Assembly: GCA_963844885.1 (NCBI GenBank)
Contig: CAWJQA010000006.1
Coordinates: 62,001-126,000 of the forward strand
From: DATMER01 sp963844885
GTDB taxonomy: Bacteria; Acidobacteriota; Thermoanaerobaculia; Multivoradales; UBA5704
Direction of reading: 5' to 3'
Length of the DNA: 64,000 nt
This document shows positions 1 through 8,734 of the stretch, piece after piece. The notes under the pieces were generated by a model that saw nothing but the letters and a program-made list of their open reading frames with translations, searched no databases and had not been told where the DNA came from. The position numbers were made by a program, and so were the translations under genes. The number at the start of each line of letters is the position of its first letter. Positions within the stretch are counted from its first letter, which is position 1.

Positions 1-616
1 GCTCGACGCCGATCACCCGCGCGCCGGGCATCAGCGCTTTGACGGCCGTCGCGATCCCGGAGATCAACCCGCCGCCACCGATGGCCACCACGACGGTCGA
101 GACCTCCGGAACGTCCTCGGCGATCTCCAGTCCGACCGTCCCCTGGCCGGCGACGACGGCGGGATCGGAGAAGGCGTGGACATAAGTCCGGCCGTCGCGC
201 TCGGCGACGCTCCGGGCCTCCCGGTCGGCCTCGTCCCACACGTCCCCGAAGCGGACGACCGACGCGCCCCAGCTCTCGATCTGGCCCACTTTCACCGGCG
301 ACGCGCTGTGCGGGAGGTAGATGGTCGTGGGTACGCGGGCGAGCCAGCCGGCGTAGGCGACGCCGAGGCCATGGTTGCCGCCGGACGCCGTCACAAGACC
401 GCGCCCGACCCTTTCCGGCGGCAGGGTCAGCACCCGGTTCGTGGCGCCGCGCGCCTTGAAGGAGCCGGTGACCTGGAGAGATTCCAGCTTCAGCGAGAGG
501 CCGCCGGGGCTGGCGGCGGCGGGACGGCGCACGGCCTCCGCGCGGACCGTCGGCGTCCTCCGGATGCGCCCGGACAAGCGCGCACGCGCTTCGCGGATGT
601 CGCCGAGATCCACCAT
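1..616 (-). CDS. Serine/threonine dehydratase, PLP-dependent (3' end cut by window)
   Basis: The reverse strand encodes about 205 residues from an ATG at 616 and runs off the window edge, so the C-terminus is missing. The product is a fold-type II PLP enzyme that deaminates threonine or serine to a 2-oxo acid and ammonia. The lysine motif GSFKARGA lies near residue 55, an asparagine loop SGGNHG near 80, and the glycine-rich phosphate loop AIGGGGLISG near 180. The order and spacing are those of threonine/serine dehydratases. A biosynthetic IlvA, a catabolic dehydratase and a serine racemase-like enzyme cannot be told apart, because any C-terminal ACT domain is outside the window. It is divergent from the XRE regulator at 773. 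Confidence 0.85.
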   Translation of the reverse strand, partial: MVDLGDIREARARLSGRIRRTPTVRAEAVRRPAAASPGGLSLKLESLQVTGSFKARGATNRVLTLPPERVGRGLVTASGGNHGLGVAYAGWLARVPTTIYLPHSASPVKVGQIESWGASVVRFGDVWDEADREARSVAERDGRTYVHAFSDPAVVAGQGTVGLEIAEDVPEVSTVVVAIGGGGLISGIATAVKALMPGARVIGVE

Positions 617-725
617 GGCCGCATCGTATCAGGGGCGGAAACTTACGCCTCGAAGATGCTTGACTTACGCCCTTGTTACGCCTAAGCTTCCTCCATGGTG
701 GAGAAAGCAGTCAACACCCCTCCTT

Positions 726-757
726 CCCCGGGCGCCCCCCGCCCGGGGAACCTTTTT
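726..757 (+). terminator. Terminator-like hairpin in the leader of the XRE gene
   Basis: A 9-bp perfect stem (CCCCGGGCG at 726-734 with CGCCCGGGG at 740-748) encloses a C-rich loop and is followed by AACC and five T residues. This has the form of an intrinsic terminator. It lies only 15 nt before the preferred GTG start at 773, and the upstream gene is divergent, so it would act inside the regulator's own leader. Attenuation is an inference. Confidence 0.5.
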
Positions 758-772
758 CAGGAGAACGGAGCC

Positions 773-1240
773 GTGGCCACATCGGTATTGGACGGCCTCG
801 GCCAGGCGCTGCGCTGGCTCAGAGACCGGAACGGCAGAAAGCAGTACCAGGTGGCGGAAGCCGCCGGGATCACCAAGGGGATGCTGTCCTCGTACGAGAC
901 GGGCCGGCAGAAGCCCTCTCTGCAGACGCTGGACAAGCTGCTGAGCACTCTCGGGTGTACCCTGCACGACCTCCACAACGCGATGGAGATCGTACACGGC
1001 CGCCCGGCCGCGGGGCAGCCGAGTGGAAGGCCGGGCGAAGCCTCGCCAAGACGGTGGCCCGGGAGCGGGTTCCCGGACCTCTACAGCGTCCTGGGCTACA
1101 GCGATCCGCTGCCCAAGGAGCTGGAGAGCGCCTTCGAGCAGCTCCTCGAAGGCTTCCACCAGCTCGTCCGCTACATGCATGCGAGCCTGCTGGACCGACT
1201 GCCCGAGCGGCCCGAGGAGCCCTCCGGCGACGAGACGTAG
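773..1240 (+). CDS. XRE-family helix-turn-helix transcriptional regulator
   Basis: A 155-residue protein with a Cro/C1-type HTH in its first 70 residues (GRKQYQVAEAAGITKG, then SSYETGRQKPSLQTL for the recognition helix and following turn). The rest is a less conserved tail with a second helical stretch (ELESAFEQLLEGFHQLVRYM). It should bind DNA; the target is unknown. I chose the GTG at 773 because AGGAGA sits 8 nt upstream. An ATG at 695 in the same frame has no ribosome binding site and would include the GC hairpin at 726-748. The gene stands alone between a divergent dehydratase and a convergent aminotransferase. Confidence 0.8.
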   Translation: MATSVLDGLGQALRWLRDRNGRKQYQVAEAAGITKGMLSSYETGRQKPSLQTLDKLLSTLGCTLHDLHNAMEIVHGRPAAGQPSGRPGEASPRRWPGSGFPDLYSVLGYSDPLPKELESAFEQLLEGFHQLVRYMHASLLDRLPERPEEPSGDET

Positions 1241-1329
1241 GGGCAACCCTTGTGGTTGCCCCCGGGGGCAGGCACGAGGCCTGCCCCTACAGGTTTGAAC
1301 CCGGGGGCAGGCACGAGACCTGCCCCTAC
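1240..1329. repeat. Cluster of dispersed palindromic repeats
   Basis: Three short hairpin units lie in tandem between convergent genes. The first is GGGGCAACC, loop CTTGT, GGTTGCCCC (1240-1262). The other two are copies of GGGGCAGGC-ACGAG-like stem-loops ending CCTGCCCCTAC (1265-1290 and 1303-1329). They may serve as bidirectional terminators and look like REP-type repeats. The last copy touches the stop codon of the aminotransferase on the other strand. Confidence 0.75.
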
Positions 1330-2603
1330 CCGCCGATCGGGTTGCCCGTCGGCAGCATCGCCTTGATGACCCGCGCGAGGCGGCGGATGCCCTCTTCGAG
1401 CCGGGCCGGCGCGTTGTTCCCGAAGCTCAGGCGCAGGCAGTGGTTGGCGTGCTTGCTGCCGTTGGCGGCGAAGGCCACACCCGGCGTGAAGGCCACGTTC
1501 TCGGTCTCCACCGCGGCGCGCAGGAGGACGGTCGCGTCCATCTCGCGCGGCAGCTCCACCCAGACGAACATGCCGCTCGACGGCCGGCTCCACTTCACTT
1601 CCTTCGGGAAGTGCTCGTCCAGAGCCTTGAGCATGGCGTCCCGGCGGCGGCGGTACTCGTCCCGGATCGACTCGATGTGCGTCGGTAGATAGCCGCACTC
1701 GAGGTAGCTGAAGATCGTGCGGTGGCTGAAGGACGGCGTGTCCAGGTCGGCCGCGTGCTTGAGCATCGACAGGCGCGGCGCCAGCTCCTCGGGTACGACC
1801 GTCCAGCCGGCGCGCAGCGCCGGGGCCAGGATCTTCGAGAACGAGCCCAGGTAGAAGACCCACTTCTCGTCCAGGGCGCGCAGGGGCGGCGCCGGACGCT
1901 TGTCATAGTAGAGGAAGCCATAGGCGTCGTCCTCAAGGATCGGCACCCCGAAGGCCCGCGCCAGCTCCACGAGACGGTGGCGCTTCTCCACGCTGATGCT
2001 CACGCCGAGCGGGTTGTGGCCGTCGGTGATCACGTAGATGAAGCAGGGGCGTGCCCCGCGGACGAGGAGCGCCTCGACCTCGTCGACGTTGATGCCCGTC
2101 CGGGGATCGGTCGAGACGGTGAGGATCTCGGGGTCCTGGCGCTTGATCGCCATCTGGATGCCGTCGTAGACGGTCTCCTCGATCAGCACCTGGCCGCCCG
2201 GATCGAGCAGCATCCGGCAGAGCAGATCCATCGCCTGCTGGGAGCCGGAGGTGAGGAACACCTGCTCGGGCCGGCAGTGGACGCCGCGCATCTCCATCAG
2301 CTCCACGATCTGGCCCTTGAGCGGCTGGTGCGGGACGCCGTACTGCAGCGAGCCCGGATCGGTGGTCAGCAGGCGCGTGGTGGCCTGGGCCAGCTCGGCC
2401 ATGGGAAACAGTTCGGGCGCCGGCAGGCCCACCGCCAGGGACAACACACCCGGGCGCACCGCGAGAGCCATGATCTCGCGCAAGCCCGACTGGTTCATCC
2501 TTGCCATGGAACGGGCCAGACGGAGATCCTCCCCAGCCTCGGACGTCGAGGTGCTCTTTCGTGACATCGAACCCGAAGAATTGTCCTTCAAGATATCCAC
2601 CAT
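1326..2603 (-). CDS. PLP-dependent aminotransferase, class I/II (2-aminoadipate aminotransferase-like)
   Basis: A 425-residue fold-type I aminotransferase that transfers an amino group from an amino acid to a 2-oxo acid. The PLP lysine is in GSFSKILAPALRAGW (near 275), the cofactor-stacking region is GSQQAMDLLCRMLLDPG, and the C-terminal substrate arginine is in HCLRLSFG. It resembles LysN/MocR-type aminotransferases but has no GntR DNA-binding domain. The usual NPTG element near the cofactor reads DGHNPLG here. The start at 2603 gives a long polar N-terminus; an internal ATG at SMSRKS is possible. It converges on the XRE gene across a hairpin cluster. The substrate cannot be assigned. Confidence 0.85.
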   Translation of the reverse strand: MVDILKDNSSGSMSRKSTSTSEAGEDLRLARSMARMNQSGLREIMALAVRPGVLSLAVGLPAPELFPMAELAQATTRLLTTDPGSLQYGVPHQPLKGQIVELMEMRGVHCRPEQVFLTSGSQQAMDLLCRMLLDPGGQVLIEETVYDGIQMAIKRQDPEILTVSTDPRTGINVDEVEALLVRGARPCFIYVITDGHNPLGVSISVEKRHRLVELARAFGVPILEDDAYGFLYYDKRPAPPLRALDEKWVFYLGSFSKILAPALRAGWTVVPEELAPRLSMLKHAADLDTPSFSHRTIFSYLECGYLPTHIESIRDEYRRRRDAMLKALDEHFPKEVKWSRPSSGMFVWVELPREMDATVLLRAAVETENVAFTPGVAFAANGSKHANHCLRLSFGNNAPARLEEGIRRLARVIKAMLPTGNPIGG

Positions 2604-2988
2604 AATGCCTCCAAATCATCCCCGGCGGGGCCTCAACCTCCAAGCTCTCGGCCGGCCTGCGTCTCACTACAGAGAGTAGTGCATCGAATCGAGCGAAATG
2701 CGCCGCTCATTTTCAAAAATGTACATCCGGGTTTTGCCCCCCCTTTGGCCGAGATGGCCGAGAAGGCCGAGATGGCTGCGGCGGCCGAGCCGGACCCCCC
2801 GGGTTTCCCGCTCCCAGGCGGAAGGATATCGTAAACCGCAAATGACTTCTCCGCCATCCCCTGGAGTGTGACATCCTTGTTCCAGGGCTTCTCCCCTGGG
2901 ACTGCGGCTATTACTACGGGATACGGGTGAACGGCGGATGAACCGCCACCGGCCGGCATCAGCCGGGGGGCATCGGCCGGGGACAGGT

Positions 2989-3007
2989 CACTTTGCATCG
3001 CAAAGTG
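2989..3007. repeat. Perfect inverted repeat in a 527-bp gene-free stretch
   Basis: CACTTTGC, a 3-nt spacer ATC, then GCAAAGTG. It lies in the intergenic region 2604-3130 between the divergent aminotransferase and the isoprenoid operon, about 124 bp before the first gene of that operon. An operator or a small hairpin are both possible. The rest of 2604-3130 shows only short low-complexity GGCCGAGA-type repeats near 2755-2790 and no supportable gene. Confidence 0.45.
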
Positions 3008-3130
3008 CTCTTCGCCTAGAATACATCCAAGGGAGGCGGGAAGCGGCCAGGAGCGTTCCGGGCCGGGTTTCGGTTACACTCCCAGGCGGAAACGGGACAC
3101 TCTTCGAGCGCGAGGCACATAGAGCGAGAC

Positions 3131-4230
3131 ATGGGATTGTCGACAGCGCGACGCCATGAGGTCCCGGAGGGCTTCCCCGCTCTCCTCGAGGGCTTCCGCG
3201 AGAGGCTCGACCGCGAGCTGGACGCCTTGCTGGAGCGCAAGCGCCGGCAGGCGTCGGACGCCGGCTCGCCGGAGATGCTGGAGCTGATCGAGGGCGTCGG
3301 CCAGCTCGCGGTACACGGCGGCAAGCGGCTGCGGCCGGCGCTGGTCTACCACGCGTACCTCGCCTGCGGCGGCCCGGCCGGCGAGGAGGTGATGCCTCTC
3401 GCCCTGGCCACCGAGCTTCTCCATACCTATCTCCTGATTCACGACGACATCATGGACCACGCCGAGGTCCGCCGCGGCCAGCCGGCGGCCCATGTGCGTT
3501 TCCGCAATGCGCACCGGGCGCGGGGCTTCCACGGCGACGCCCCGACTTCGGCCGCTCCGTGGCGATCCTGCTGGGCGATCTGGCTCACACCTGGGCGGTC
3601 GAGCTGGCCACCGGCGCGTCCTCCGGACGCCCCGAGGTGGCGCGCTGCTTCTCGGCGATGAGCGAGGAGGTCATCGGCGGCCAGTATCTGGAGCTCCTCG
3701 TAGCCCAGCGCCGCAAGGCCTCCGAAGCCGACCTGAAGCGCGTGCTGCGCCTCAAGTCCGGGTGCTACACGGCGGAGCGGCCGGTCCAGCTCGGCGCGCT
3801 GCTCGCCGGCACCCCGGCCGAAGTCGTCGAGGAGCTCTCGCGCTACGGCTCGGCCGTGGGCGAGGCGTTCCAGCTCCAGGACGACCTGCTCGGCATGTTC
3901 GGCGACGCCGAGACCGTGGGCAAACCCGTGGGCAACGACCTGAGGGAGGGCAAGTTCACCTTCCTCATCCATCACGCGCTCGCCGCGGCGGCTCCGGAGC
4001 AGCGCGAGGCCATCGAGGACGCCCTGGGCGATCCCGGCGTGAGCGCCGAGGACGTCGGCCGGGTGCAGCGCATCCTGGAGGAGACCGGGGCGCGCGCCCA
4101 CGTCGGCGCGATGGTCGAGGAGCGTCTTCTTGCCGCGCGGCGCGCCCTCGAAGGGCTCCGCGAGCTGCAGCCGGAAGGCCGCCTCTTCCTCGAAGGTCTC
4201 GTCGACTACCTCTGGGAGCGCGAGCTTTGA
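3131..4230 (+). CDS. Polyprenyl (geranylgeranyl/farnesyl-type) diphosphate synthase, frameshifted near 3540
   Basis: A trans-isoprenyl diphosphate synthase that condenses IPP with allylic diphosphates, the first gene of the mevalonate operon. The first aspartate-rich motif is HDDIMDHAE (near residue 105), the second is LQDDLLGMFGD. GGKRLRPAL for IPP binding lies near 60. The reading frame breaks at about 3540 in a run of C: the first part ends in HRARGFHGDAP and the next frame continues DFGRSVAILLGDLAHTW. One missing base restores a normal protein of about 366 residues, so sequencing error is the likeliest cause. The stop overlaps the TTG start of the IPP isomerase gene. Product chain length cannot be read reliably from sequence. 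Confidence 0.85.
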
Positions 4231-5297
4231 GCAGCTCCATCGCCGGTTCCGCGGCCGATGCGGCGCTCGATCTGAGCGACCGCCGCGACCGGAAGCTGGA
4301 GCACATCCGCCTGGCGCTGGAGCCGCGCATGCAGCTCGGCGGCAGGAGCTGGTGGGACGACTACTGCTTCGGGCACGAGGCCCTGCCGGAGATCGACATC
4401 GCCGAGGTGGATACCTCGGTCGAGTTCCTCGGCTGCCGCCTGGCGGCGCCGCTCCTGATCTCCTGCATGACCGGCGGCACGGAGTCGGCCGGCGTGATCA
4501 ACCGCAACCTCGCGGCCGGCGCCGAGAGCACCGGCGTGGCGGTGGGCGTCGGCTCCCAGCGCAAAGCGTTGGAAGATCCGGCGAAAGCTGATACCTTCCG
4601 CGTCCGCGAGGCCGCGCCGTCGGTCCCGCTCCTGGCCAACCTCGGAGCCGTCCAGCTCAACTACGGCATGGGCGTCCGGGAGTGCCGCCAGGCGGTCGAG
4701 ATGATCGGCGCGGACGCGCTCGTCCTGCATCTGAACCCGTTGCAGGAGGCGCTCCAGCCGGAGGGCCAGTGCGACTTTTCCGGGCTTCTGCCGAAGATCG
4801 GCGAGGTGGTCCGGGCGTTGGACGTGCCGGTGGTGGCGAAGGAGGTCGGCAGCGGCCTCTCCGAGCGGGCCGCCCGGGCGCTGGCCGCCCAGGGCGTCCG
4901 GATCCTCGACACCGCCGGGACGGGGGGGACGAGCTGGGCGCGGATCGAGGCGCAGCGCTCGGGGGATCTCGGCCTCGGCGAGCTGTTCGCCGGTTGGGGC
5001 CTGCCCACGCCGCTGTCGATCCAGGAGGTCCGGCGGGTGGACGGGGTGACGGTGATCGCCAGCGGCGGGCTGCGCAACGGCCTGGACGTCGCCAAGGCGC
5101 TGGCGCTCGGAGCCGACCTCGCCGGGATGGCGTACCCGTTCCTCCGCCCGGCGACGGAGTCGGCGGAGAGGGTGGCCGAGACGGTTGCACGCGTCGTTCG
5201 CGAGCTCAAGATCTGTATGTTCTGCCTCGGTGTGAAAACGGTCGCGGAGCTGCGCCGGATCGAGCTCCGGAAGCCGAGCTCCGAAAAGGGTCCTTAG
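4227..5297 (+). CDS. fni: Type 2 isopentenyl-diphosphate delta-isomerase (FMN-dependent)
   Basis: Interconverts IPP and DMAPP using reduced FMN and a divalent metal. The protein of about 356 residues is a TIM-barrel with typical Fni elements: SCMTGGTESA, GVGSQRKAL, LANLGAVQLNYG, LHLNPLQEALQPEG with the catalytic Gln region, VVAKEVGSG, DTAGTGGTSWARIE and IASGGLRNGLDVAKAL. The only suitable start is TTG at 4227, which overlaps the TGA of the polyprenyl synthase (TTGA). The same start type occurs at 29819. The gene is followed after one base by HMG-CoA reductase. Its presence beside a complete mevalonate set fits the pathway, since mevalonate yields IPP only and an isomerase is needed to make DMAPP. 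Confidence 0.93.
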   Translation: MSSSIAGSAADAALDLSDRRDRKLEHIRLALEPRMQLGGRSWWDDYCFGHEALPEIDIAEVDTSVEFLGCRLAAPLLISCMTGGTESAGVINRNLAAGAESTGVAVGVGSQRKALEDPAKADTFRVREAAPSVPLLANLGAVQLNYGMGVRECRQAVEMIGADALVLHLNPLQEALQPEGQCDFSGLLPKIGEVVRALDVPVVAKEVGSGLSERAARALAAQGVRILDTAGTGGTSWARIEAQRSGDLGLGELFAGWGLPTPLSIQEVRRVDGVTVIASGGLRNGLDVAKALALGADLAGMAYPFLRPATESAERVAETVARVVRELKICMFCLGVKTVAELRRIELRKPSSEKGP

Positions 5298-5298
5298 A

Positions 5299-6609
5299 AT
5301 GAAGAATTCGATCCAGTCCCTCGCCTCCGCCGCCACGCCTGCGGTATCGGCGGCATCCGCGGCCTCACGCCGTGAAGAGCTGGTCCGTGCCCTGGTGCGT
5401 GGAGAGCTCCGGTTCCACGAGCTTCCGAAGGATCTTCCCGCCGAGCAGGCGGCGGAGATCCGCCGCCACGCCCTGGAGAGGATGACGGAGACGCAGCTCG
5501 ACAACATCGCCTATCACTCGCTCGACGTCCAGCGGGCCTCCCGCCGGAACTGCGAGAACTTCATCGGCGTGGCCCAGATCCCCATGGGGGTCGTCGGTCC
5601 GCTGCGGGTGCGCGGCCGTGTCGCCGACGGCGACTTCTACATCCCGCTGGCCACGACCGAGGCCGCGCTGGTCGCCAGCACGAACCGCGGCTGCGCCGCC
5701 CTCACCCAGGCCGGCGGCGCCGTGGTCCGGGTCGAGGACGTGGGCATGACGCGCGCGCCGGTCTTCCGCACCTCGGGCATCCAGCAGACGCAGCTCTTCC
5801 TCCAGTGGATCCAGGACCACCACGAGGATCTGAAGCGCATCACCGAAGCCACCAGCAAGCACCTGCGGCTGCTGGAAGTCCGGCCCTACGCCTTCGGCAC
5901 AACGGTCTTCCTGCGCTTCCGCTTCGACTCCGGCGACGCCATGGGCATGAACATGGCCACCATCGCCTGCGACCGGGCGGTCAACGACCTCATCGAGCCG
6001 GCCACCGGCGTCCCCTGCGTCGCGCTATCGGGCAACTACTGTGTGGACAAGAAGCCGGCCGCCATCAACTTCCAGGAGGGGCGCGGCAAGCGGATCTACG
6101 CCGAGATCCTCCTGGAGGCGCCGATCCTCCACCACCAGCTCAAGACGAACGCCCGCGACCTCGTCGAGGTGCAGTACCGCAAGAACCTCCTCGGCTCGAT
6201 CGCGGCCGGCTCGATGGGCTTCAACGCCCACTATGCCAACGTGCTCGCGGCCTTCTTCATCGCCACGGGCCAGGATCCGGCGCACGTCGTCGAGGGCTCG
6301 ATGGGCGTCACCTGCATCGAGGCGCGCGGCCCGGATTCGGTGTTCGCCTCGGTCTACATGCCCGACGTCCCGCTCGGCGCGATCGGCGGCGGCACCGCCC
6401 TCGAAACCCAGAGCGAGGCGCTGGCCATGCTCGGCGTCTCGCCCGACCCGGAGCGCCGCGGCGACGCCTCCATCCGGCTGGCCGAGATCGTCGGCGCCGT
6501 CGTCCTGGCCGGCGAGCTGTCGCTCATGGCGGCCTTCACCTCCCAGGATCTGGCCCGGGCGCACGAGAAGCTCGGCCGCGGCCTCGAACGTCCGGTTTCC
6601 GGTGCCTGA
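5299..6609 (+). CDS. Hydroxymethylglutaryl-CoA reductase, class I-like
   Basis: Reduces HMG-CoA to mevalonate with two NAD(P)H. The 436-residue protein has the expected blocks: ENFIGVAQIPMGVVGPL, the catalytic glutamate in ATTEAALVAS, the dinucleotide-binding DAMGMNM, the catalytic lysine in VDKKPAAIN, GQDPAHVVEGS, GAIGGGT and a C-terminal histidine in ARAHEKLGRG. Length and motif spelling (DKKPAAIN) match class I soluble enzymes as in archaea, not the class II enzymes of Pseudomonas or Streptococcus. There is no membrane domain. It starts 2 nt after the fni stop and overlaps the mevalonate kinase start by 8 nt, so the three genes are surely co-translated. Confidence 0.93.
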   Translation: MKNSIQSLASAATPAVSAASAASRREELVRALVRGELRFHELPKDLPAEQAAEIRRHALERMTETQLDNIAYHSLDVQRASRRNCENFIGVAQIPMGVVGPLRVRGRVADGDFYIPLATTEAALVASTNRGCAALTQAGGAVVRVEDVGMTRAPVFRTSGIQQTQLFLQWIQDHHEDLKRITEATSKHLRLLEVRPYAFGTTVFLRFRFDSGDAMGMNMATIACDRAVNDLIEPATGVPCVALSGNYCVDKKPAAINFQEGRGKRIYAEILLEAPILHHQLKTNARDLVEVQYRKNLLGSIAAGSMGFNAHYANVLAAFFIATGQDPAHVVEGSMGVTCIEARGPDSVFASVYMPDVPLGAIGGGTALETQSEALAMLGVSPDPERRGDASIRLAEIVGAVVLAGELSLMAAFTSQDLARAHEKLGRGLERPVSGA

Positions 6610-7714
6610 AGCGGGGCGGCGGGTCACCGTCTCGGCCCCTGGCAAGCTCATCCTGATGGGTGAGCATGCCGTGGTCTACGGCCGCCCCGCGCTGGTGGCG
6701 GCCATAGACCTCCGTCTGTCCGCCCGCTTCTCCGACTCCCCCGATCCAGGCGTGCGGCTCGACCTGCTCGACCTGGGCATCTCCGCGCACTTGTCCTGGA
6801 TGGAGGTTCGCGCCTATTCCAGCGGCGCCCGGGAGCGCTGGGACGACTACTCGACCCACCCCGGCCCGGAGAGCTTCCGGGAGATGCGCGGCGAGGATCC
6901 CGCCCACGTGGTCAAGGCCGCTTTGGGCGAGGCCGTCGAGGCGCTCGGCGGCGATCTGGATTGCGGCCTGGAGCTGAGAGTCGAGTCGGATCTCCCTCTC
7001 GGCTCCGGCTTCGGCAGCTCCGCGGCGACGGCGGTGGCGGTCGTCGCCGGCTTTTTCTCCTGGCAATCGGCCTGGCGGTCCGCCGAGGTGGACCCGGAGC
7101 GAATCGAGCGCTTGGCCCTGCAAGTCGAGCGCCGGCAGCACGGCCATCCGTCCGGGGTGGACGGCGCCACGATCCTGCGCGGCGGCGTGCTCTGGGCGCG
7201 CAGACTCGGTATCGACGGCACGGGCGGCCTGGAGATCGATCCGGTCCCGGTGCGCTCCCCCCTTTTGAACCGCCTTCGGGTCTACGATACGGGAATGCCG
7301 CCCGAGGCGACCGGAGCCGTGGTCGCGGCGGTCCGCCGGAGGCGGGAGCGGGACCCGGTCGGTTTCGAGAGGATCCTGGATCGAATCGAGGCCGCGACAA
7401 CGGCGTTCCGGGCCGAGCTGGAGCGGGAGGATGAGGACCAGGACCGGGCCTTGCATCTGATTCGAGATGCCCAGGCCTGCCTCGAGGCGATCGGAGTCGT
7501 CCCCGAGGCGGTCCGGGAGGCGGTGCGGCGGATCGAGAGCGAAGGCGGGGCCGCGAAGGTCTCCGGCGCCGGCTCGATCGCCGGTCCGGGAGCCGGATCG
7601 CTTCTGGTTTATCATCCGGAGCCCGGAAGGCTGCGCGCCTGCGCGGCTCTCCGGCCGTTCCTTTATCATGAAGTGTACCTCGGAGCCCCGGGGTTCCGTC
7701 AGGAGGCTGGATGA
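6602..7714 (+). CDS. Mevalonate kinase (GHMP family)
   Basis: Phosphorylates mevalonate to mevalonate 5-phosphate with ATP. GHMP motif 1 is PGKLILMGEHAVVYG (near residue 14), motif 2 LPLGSGFGSSAATAV (near 135) and motif 3 AAKVSGAGSIAGPGAG (near 325). Motif 3 is longer than the usual TGAGGGG-type loop. HPSGVD with the catalytic Asp lies near 185. A GTG at 6602 is the only reasonable start and makes a protein of about 370 residues overlapping the HMGR stop. The end forms an ATGA overlap with the decarboxylase. Motif 1 (GEHAVVYG) favours mevalonate kinase over phosphomevalonate kinase. Confidence 0.9.
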   Translation: MPEAGRRVTVSAPGKLILMGEHAVVYGRPALVAAIDLRLSARFSDSPDPGVRLDLLDLGISAHLSWMEVRAYSSGARERWDDYSTHPGPESFREMRGEDPAHVVKAALGEAVEALGGDLDCGLELRVESDLPLGSGFGSSAATAVAVVAGFFSWQSAWRSAEVDPERIERLALQVERRQHGHPSGVDGATILRGGVLWARRLGIDGTGGLEIDPVPVRSPLLNRLRVYDTGMPPEATGAVVAAVRRRRERDPVGFERILDRIEAATTAFRAELEREDEDQDRALHLIRDAQACLEAIGVVPEAVREAVRRIESEGGAAKVSGAGSIAGPGAGSLLVYHPEPGRLRACAALRPFLYHEVYLGAPGFRQEAG

Positions 7715-8718
7715 GCAAGACCACCGTGGCCGCGCCGGCCAACATCGCGTTCGTCAAGTATTGGGGGGCGCGGAATCTCGATCTGGCGCTCCCGATGAAC
7801 TCATCGATCTCGATGACGCTCGACCACTGCGTCAGCCGCTGCACGGTCGAAGTGCTGGACGGTGGTCACGACGAGATCTGGCTGAGCGAGCCGGACGGCG
7901 GCTTCGGCACGCCCGCCCCCGACTTCACCCGGCGAGTGGTGGAGCATCTCGACCGGGTGCGCGCCTGGGCCGGCCGGGACGAGCCGTTCCGGGTGGCCAC
8001 GCGCAACACCTTCCCGAGCGCGGCGGGGCTGGCTTCGTCGGCGTCCGGTTTCGCGGCCCTGACACTGGCCACGGTGGGCGCGCTCGGCCGGCGCGACGTG
8101 CCGGCCCGGGAGCTGTCCGATCTCGCCCGCCGCAGCGGCTCGGGCTCGGCCGCCCGCTCCGTGCTCGGCGGCTATGTGGAGTGGCCGGACCCGGCCGGTG
8201 AGCAAGACGAGTCGAGCTACGCCGTCCAGCTCGCCGAGGCGGCGCACTGGGATCTGCGCGACGTCATCGCCGTGGTCGAGATCGGCCCCAAGGTGGTCTC
8301 GTCGCGCGACGGCCACCGCCTCGCCCACACCAGCCCCTACTACACCCGGCGCCTGGATCTTCTCCCCGAGCGCCTGCGGACCGTGCGGAGCGCCATCGAG
8401 GCCCGCGACCTCGACCTCCTCGGCCCGATCCTCGAAGCGGAGGCGGTGGACCTCCACATCATCGCCATGTCCTCCCATCCGCCGATCTTCTACTGGAGCC
8501 CGGGCACGGTCGCGGTCCTGCGCGCCGTGCGCGAGCTGCGCCAGGAGGGGCTCGCCGCCTGGGCCACGCTGGATGCCGGCGCCAATGTCCACGTCATCTG
8601 CGACACCGATTCCGAGGACGAGGTGGCGGACCGCCTGGAGGATCTCCCCGCCGTCGGCTTCGTCATCCGCGACGGCGTCGGCGACGGTCCCGAGTACGAC
8701 AACACGCACCTCTTCTAG
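7711..8718 (+). CDS. Mevalonate (di)phosphate decarboxylase; possibly mevalonate 5-phosphate decarboxylase
   Basis: A 335-residue GHMP-family ATP-dependent decarboxylase. The family signature NIAFVKYWGARN opens the protein, PSAAGLASSASGF (about 102-114) is the ATP loop, SGSAARSVLGGYVEW carries the catalytic Arg (near 149), and ATLDAGANVHV the catalytic Asp. Canonical diphosphomevalonate decarboxylases read KYWGKRD; here that second Lys is Ala (residue 20). In structures of the family, as I recall, this Lys lies close to the substrate diphosphate. Because the next gene is an isopentenyl phosphate kinase and no phosphomevalonate kinase is present, the enzyme may use mevalonate 5-phosphate and release isopentenyl phosphate. 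That specificity is inferred. Confidence 0.9.
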   Translation: MSKTTVAAPANIAFVKYWGARNLDLALPMNSSISMTLDHCVSRCTVEVLDGGHDEIWLSEPDGGFGTPAPDFTRRVVEHLDRVRAWAGRDEPFRVATRNTFPSAAGLASSASGFAALTLATVGALGRRDVPARELSDLARRSGSGSAARSVLGGYVEWPDPAGEQDESSYAVQLAEAAHWDLRDVIAVVEIGPKVVSSRDGHRLAHTSPYYTRRLDLLPERLRTVRSAIEARDLDLLGPILEAEAVDLHIIAMSSHPPIFYWSPGTVAVLRAVRELRQEGLAAWATLDAGANVHVICDTDSEDEVADRLEDLPAVGFVIRDGVGDGPEYDNTHLF

Positions 8719-8734
8719 TCCCTCTCCCATCCCT

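Noticed and set aside
2604..3130. Hypothetical gene on the minus strand (about 121 codons)
   Set aside because: No ribosome site, no domain, and composition unlike the real genes; treated as intergenic.
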